Source: Arion vulgaris
Lineage: Eukaryota; Mollusca; Gastropoda; Stylommatophora; Arionidae
Assembly (NCBI GenBank): GCA_020796225.1
Contig: CM036760.1
Coordinates: forward strand, 4,458,501 to 4,522,500
Direction of reading: 5' to 3'
DNA: 64,000 nucleotides
Shown here: positions 60,430 to 64,000 of the stretch, piece by piece
Layout: each line of letters starts with the position of its first letter
Position numbering within the stretch: position 1 is the first letter of the stretch
The notes under the pieces: generated by a model
Database searches by the model: none
What the model was told of the DNA's origin: nothing
The model's input: only the letters and a program-made list of their open reading frames with translations
Translations under genes and position numbers: made by a program

Positions 60430-61034
60430 AGATAATAGACGTCCATTGCAGGCGATGATGACAACAATCTCAGACGTGTGCTGTTGCACCTCTCTGGTGT
60501 GTGCGGAGGTGACTGTAGAGTCCAATCCTAGAACAGAATCCCCGACCACAGGTGGGGCATACATGATCAAGGTTAGACATGTGCGTGTTGTGTGCTCTGT
60601 CTTTCGCGCTGCTCGTTTTCTCTGTGACTCAACAATACGATGATTCTCAGCTATTCGGGTTCCTCTTTGTTGTTACAGCGCCACATTTGGCGATCTTGCG
60701 CAAGGGATTCCCAGCACATATTGTCTATATCAAAGCATTTCAGAGACACTTTAAGAGTGTCTTTAAAGCGTTTTTCTGTCCACCAGCTAAACGTCTGCCC
60801 CTTCAAGCTCGCCATACATCAATTGTTTTGGGATGCGTTTATCAGGCATCCGAGCAACGTGACCGACCCATCTCACTTGGGCCTTCTGCAACAGGGTGTT
60901 GACGCTTGGGATCTTTGCTCTTGTGAGGACTTCGCTGTCTGGAATTTTGTCCTGCCAGTTTATTTTTAGTATTCTGCGTAGACAGCTTGTGTGGAAATGG
61001 TTTAATTTTCTTGCGTGTCTGCTATACACTGTTC
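60430..61034 (-). mobile_element. LINE-Z 3' fragment, inverted to the copy at 58.1-59.7 kb
   Basis: Minus strand: [60 protein letters not shown], then the tail region with CSRID-like finger remnants (TCTAGGATTGGACTCTACAG in sense). It ends near GGACGTCTATTA. Homology with the plus-strand copy spans about 600 bases and stops at ACAGTGTATAGC. Confidence 0.9.
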
Positions 61035-61428
61035 TGAAACTGTAGCTTGCGCTGTATTTGGATTATAGTGAGGAAAAGTTGCTCTATTCGTCAACCTCAC
61101 TCTCTCGTTCAGGACTATCTGTATCCAGGGCAAGACAAGTCAAGACGACTGGAGATAGTGCCAGATGCAGTGGATGACCAGGGCTTTCTAAAGTGCCTCG
61201 CCGTGCTCTATGCGGTCCACACCGCTCTGCTGTGATCCGCCTTTCTAACCGTTGAGCCAGCTAGTGGCCTCATCCGCGAAGTCAGCCGGATCCAGTCTTT
61301 GCATGCATAGGCAGACAGTGCCTAGATTACCGATGCTGTTAGACCCATCGGTTACCCTCACCTGGTTTGACCACCGAATAGGCGATGTAACCGTTGTAGT
61401 CGCTGTGCATGTTACAGCTGTAACATGC
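61035..61428. other. Unassigned, comparatively GC-rich block
   Basis: About 390 bases that stand out in composition (CAGTGGATGACCAGGGCTTT, AAGTGCCTCGCCGTGCTCTA, GCCAGCTAGTGGCCTCATCC). No ORF and no relative elsewhere in the window. It could be another dispersed repeat family represented once. Confidence 0.45.
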
Positions 61429-61525
61429 TGTATTTACTAGATAATATATTACGGCATAGTTAAATGTCCATCCTTCACACCCATATGCAGCCAATTGGGA
61501 TGTGCAAGTTATGTATATATTCAAC
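61429..61525 (-). mobile_element. LINE-X fragment, about 90 bp
   Basis: The minus strand encodes LAAYGCEGWTFNYAVI, the counterpart of TTYGCEAWPFNKAV at 50.4 kb. Confidence 0.55.
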
Positions 61526-61604
61526 ATATAATAAGAAAAGACTGCAAATGTGAAATGGAAGTTCCAAAGATAAAAGGAACAAATATATGCCAAGAATCTT
61601 AAAG

Positions 61605-61842
61605 CGAATGCCTTAACTTTGTTGCATCGGGTTTCCACATATGGCTCAGTCCCTCTCAGGAGCAATGGCACACTATCTGATGAGAGTGTTGGAAAGAGCA
61701 CGAACACCTTAGCTTTAGAAACAATATTAGAGAACTGCCGAAAAAAATGTACATATGAACTCAAAGACGTTGTCTGAGTTTCGATCCACAACCTTAAGTA
61801 TACAAGACAAACATTTTATCCACTTCGCCATAGATACGCAAG
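61605..61842 (-). mobile_element. SINE-E copy, degenerate
   Basis: CACATATGGCTCAGTCCCTC, GGAGCAATGGCACACTATCT, GATGAGAGTGTTGGAAAGAG, GAGAACTGCCGAAAAAAATG and TTTCGATCCACAACCTTAAG follow the SINE-E order. The B box on the minus strand is mutated (GGATCGAAACTC). Confidence 0.75.
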
Positions 61843-62097
61843 TTACGTTTGTTGATTTTTTGCGTTTGTTCTTATCAATCTATTTAACCCGTTATCGTTA
61901 TCTGTGTGGTTTGCACCGTGAACATGAGTACATACTATTTTTCGTATTAAAATGACATCGTATCGAAGATCTGGCATGAGTCACCTCTGACGGTCTTCTT
62001 ATAACCAAGCGGATCTGATTATATATATATATAAATATAAATTAGTTCTTTCTAAACAGAACCTCCCCCACCCTCACCCAGACAGTCCTTTGAAACT
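61843..62097. other. Unassigned spacer
   Basis: A (TA)n run at about 62020-62034; nothing else. Confidence 0.4.
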
Positions 62098-62262
62098 TCT
62101 ATCTCGTATCTCATAGACCATATGTCCTGTCTCTGCAGTCATCATGTTGAAATCATCAGTCACATCCTGAATCTATCTTCTCCATGGTCGTCCTCTTCAC
62201 CATTTTGCCTGGATGCCTCATTCCATGATGGTCTTCTCCAACCCTTCGTCTCTGTTTATGTT
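62098..62262 (-). mobile_element. LINE-X 3' fragment
   Basis: The minus strand reads, over two frames, GLEKTIME, GRHPGK-like and then DVTDDFNMMTAETGHMVYEI, matching KTIMKES...MTAAEAGHLAYERY at 51.07-51.21 kb. Confidence 0.7.
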
Positions 62263-62764
62263 TATATATATTTATTGATCATATTCATTGACTCTGGTGT
62301 TTCTCCTTGGGTTCATAAAACTCCTTATTTTCTTCATTAGCTATTGTACTTCGCCAGAACATCTACACAATATAAAGAACAACATAAAGCATATGAACAA
62401 CCGAAGTATTTAATCTACACAAGTTTTTATAGGAAATAAATCGACATTGCCGTTAAACAAGTCACTAAATGATAATGACCACAAAAAAGGAACCAGTTTA
62501 TAGCTACCAATTTTAAAGAAGTTTAATCCACGATGTTAATCTACCTCCGTGAGAATTGTGTAAACATTAACCAAACACATTCACTTCCGAATCTATTTTA
62601 ACTTGTCTGATAAGACTACAAACTTTGATAGATGTACTAACAGGAACTAATAACACTTATATCTCTACAACTATAATGCATTTGATTTGCAGTTAAAATT
62701 GCTTCTAAAACACTCCAGATCAACATGTTAATTTGTATTCCTAGTTTCAGAAAAGTTGAAAGTG
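62263..62764. other. Unassigned spacer
   Basis: AT-rich; nothing recognised. Confidence 0.35.
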
Positions 62765-63110
62765 TTATCGATGATGCTTGTCCATCACGGGTGATGATGA
62801 CCAGATAATTTTCATCTAAGGAAATGTAGTTGCGTTATGTTTGTCTGTGTGTGCGTAGATGACTAGTGAGCCCGATACGGGCTTGAAATGTTCTTGTACA
62901 ATGTGGGCAAGGTATACTTGCACTTGTGGGAAGTTTTACTGCCTTTCTATTTTGAGTTTTTTTTTCCATCCGTGCTGTTCTATCTGCCTCACAGGCCGAA
63001 GACCGTATTGAAGAAGTTTTCATTACTCTGACATGAAAACTTGCTGTAGTCGGTTCACACATTAATGAAGTGCCTGTCACTTCGCATATATTGGTCCAAG
63101 TATGTAGAAG
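62765..63110 (-). mobile_element. LINE-Z-like C-terminus with intact C2H2-like finger
   Basis: Minus-strand frame RVMKTSSIRSSACEADRTAR, KKTQNRKAVKLPTSASIPCP, HCTRTFQARIGLTSHLRTHR, then a stop at about 62835. The finger C-x2-C-x12-H-x3-H (PCPHC...HLRTH) is complete. The 3' UTR continues to about 62770. RT part absent. It is closer to the 34.73 kb tail than to the 59.5 kb one. Confidence 0.8.
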
Positions 63111-63240
63111 GTAGGAGGGACAATTCCTGTCGTTACGTGTAGAATGGGGTGTACAAAAAATGGACCCACAACCATTTCTTTTCAGATTTGAGAAAATAAA
63201 AAGTTTGCGATAGTCCGTCCAACATCCGGTTATTGTTTTA

Positions 63241-63835
63241 GTTCTTCTTCGAACGCTCCATATCGACCATTTGTTAACCACTTGTGTGATTTGTATGTGA
63301 TCTGAGCCTAAGAGTTGAGTTTATCATTGAGTTTATCCGAGCAATGTGATCGGCCCTAAAGTAATATAACAGCGTCCATCTTAGTTAGCAAGTCCCCAAG
63401 TGGTTACCGGGGCACACATTTGGGGTGTAAAGAATAACACCACTGTTACCTGTCACGCATATCGTAAGAGGCGACTAAAGAGGTTTGGCTGAAATCGGAT
63501 ACATGTGTCCTTAACGTGTAAAAGTCTATGCGTTTAGGCGCCTACCAAACCAATGTGCAAACGTATACACGTTCTTGACAAAGATCAAACATATCACAAA
63601 GAGTGATTAAAATTGGTTGTAAAGAACGAACGCAAAGAAGAAGAAGAAAATCTAAGAGTGATTGTACGTTGTGCCAGTTATGCACCTACAAGTAGGCCAG
63701 AACATCCGATTTCAACGACGCTTTTTATTTACTAGGGCAGCTTTCCTAGGCCCCTACCTCAGTCGCCTCTTACCACATGCCTTGTAGGTTGCAGTGGTAC
63801 TATTCTTTGCTTCCCTAGTGGGCCCCGTCACTCTA
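63241..63835 (-). mobile_element. SINE-B copy split by SINE-A
   Basis: The tail part at 63241-63315 (TTCTTCTTCGAACGCTCCAT, GTATGTGATCTGAGCCTAAG) and the body, core and head at 63652-63835 (GTGATTGTACGTTGTGCCAG, CGCCTCTTACCACATGCCTT, TTGCTTCCCTAGTGGGCC). CCTAAGAG and TCTAAGAG at the junctions look like a short target-site duplication. Confidence 0.88.
63316..63651 (+). mobile_element. SINE-A copy with extended head, nested in SINE-B
   Basis: From about 63393: CCCAAGTGGTTACCGGGGCA, GGGTGTAAAGAATAACACCA, core CATATCGTAAGAGGCGACTA, AAAGTCTATGCGTTTAGGCG, and tail AAAGAACGAACGCAAAGAAG plus (GAA)n. The preceding 77 bases (63316-63392, TTTATCCGAGCAATGTGATC) also lie inside the duplicated site, so this copy either has a longer 5' end than the others or carries transduced sequence. 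Confidence 0.85.
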
Positions 63836-63859
63836 CAACGATTGCTTTAGTTATGTTCC

Positions 63860-64000
63860 TTGAAAGACTATTATGGAAGGAGGCATTCCCGCAAAAAAGG
63901 GTAATAGGAAGACCACTAAAAGATTAGTCCAGGACATTGACTGATGATTTGAGTATGACGTCATCAGATGAGGAATTGCTAGCCTATGAGAGAAAGAAAT
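63860..64000 (+). mobile_element. LINE-X-like C-terminus, cut by the window edge
   Basis: MEGGIPAKKGNRKTTKRLVQ then, after a frameshift, DLSMTSSDEELLAYERKK, comparable with MTAAEAGHLAYERYK at 51.16 kb. Continues beyond the window. Confidence 0.65.

Overview
This window looks like intergenic DNA from an animal genome that is dense in repeats. It is AT-rich and carries many non-LTR retrotransposon (LINE) fragments, several SINE families, at least one small hAT-type DNA element and about fifteen tandem-repeat arrays. The arrays cover very roughly a quarter of the window. I found no host protein gene, rRNA or functional tRNA that I can defend. The mix of LINE types (RNase H-bearing LINEs, LINEs ending in a C2H2-like finger, RTE-like elements) with SINEs carrying the core TGTCGTAAGAGGCGACT suggests a lophotrochozoan, most likely a mollusc and possibly a cephalopod. 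That placement is inference from remembered family resemblance, not a search. The labels SINE-A to F, Repeat-G to J and LINE-R1, R2, T, U, V, W, X, Y, Z are mine.

Layout. 0.4-8.6 kb: a 52-bp satellite split by a near full-length RNase H LINE (LINE-R1) on the minus strand. 8.6-12.8 kb: LINE-R2 and LINE-W tails, a 32-bp array inside LINE-W, and SINEs. 12.8-17.8 kb: a 61-bp satellite holding two SINE-A copies that share flanking variants. 18-31 kb: 5'-truncated LINE tails on both strands mixed with SINEs. 31-35 kb: nested SINEs, a 20-bp satellite and LINE tails. 35-38.3 kb: the longest stretch with no recognisable repeat or gene. 39-41.5 kb: a 17-bp minisatellite. 41.7-54 kb: nested insertions (SINE in SINE, LINE in SINE, SINE in hAT, fold-back element in SINE) and several satellites. 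54.8-57.7 kb: LINE copies whose coding segments have been tandemly amplified. 58-61 kb: an inverted pair of zinc-finger LINEs. 61-64 kb: more LINE and SINE debris.

Two patterns tie the parts together. First, several arrays are multiplied pieces of neighbouring LINE ORFs, and single-copy versions elsewhere in the window show the ancestral state (24.9-25.1 kb against 57.15-57.69 kb is the clearest). LINE decay therefore seems to seed minisatellites here. Second, SINE-A ends in the same GAACGCAAAGAAGAAG tail as LINE-R1, so LINE-R1 is its likely mobilising partner. SINE-A and SINE-B also share a core and a tail module. Many insertions keep readable target-site duplications, which gives a partial order of events.
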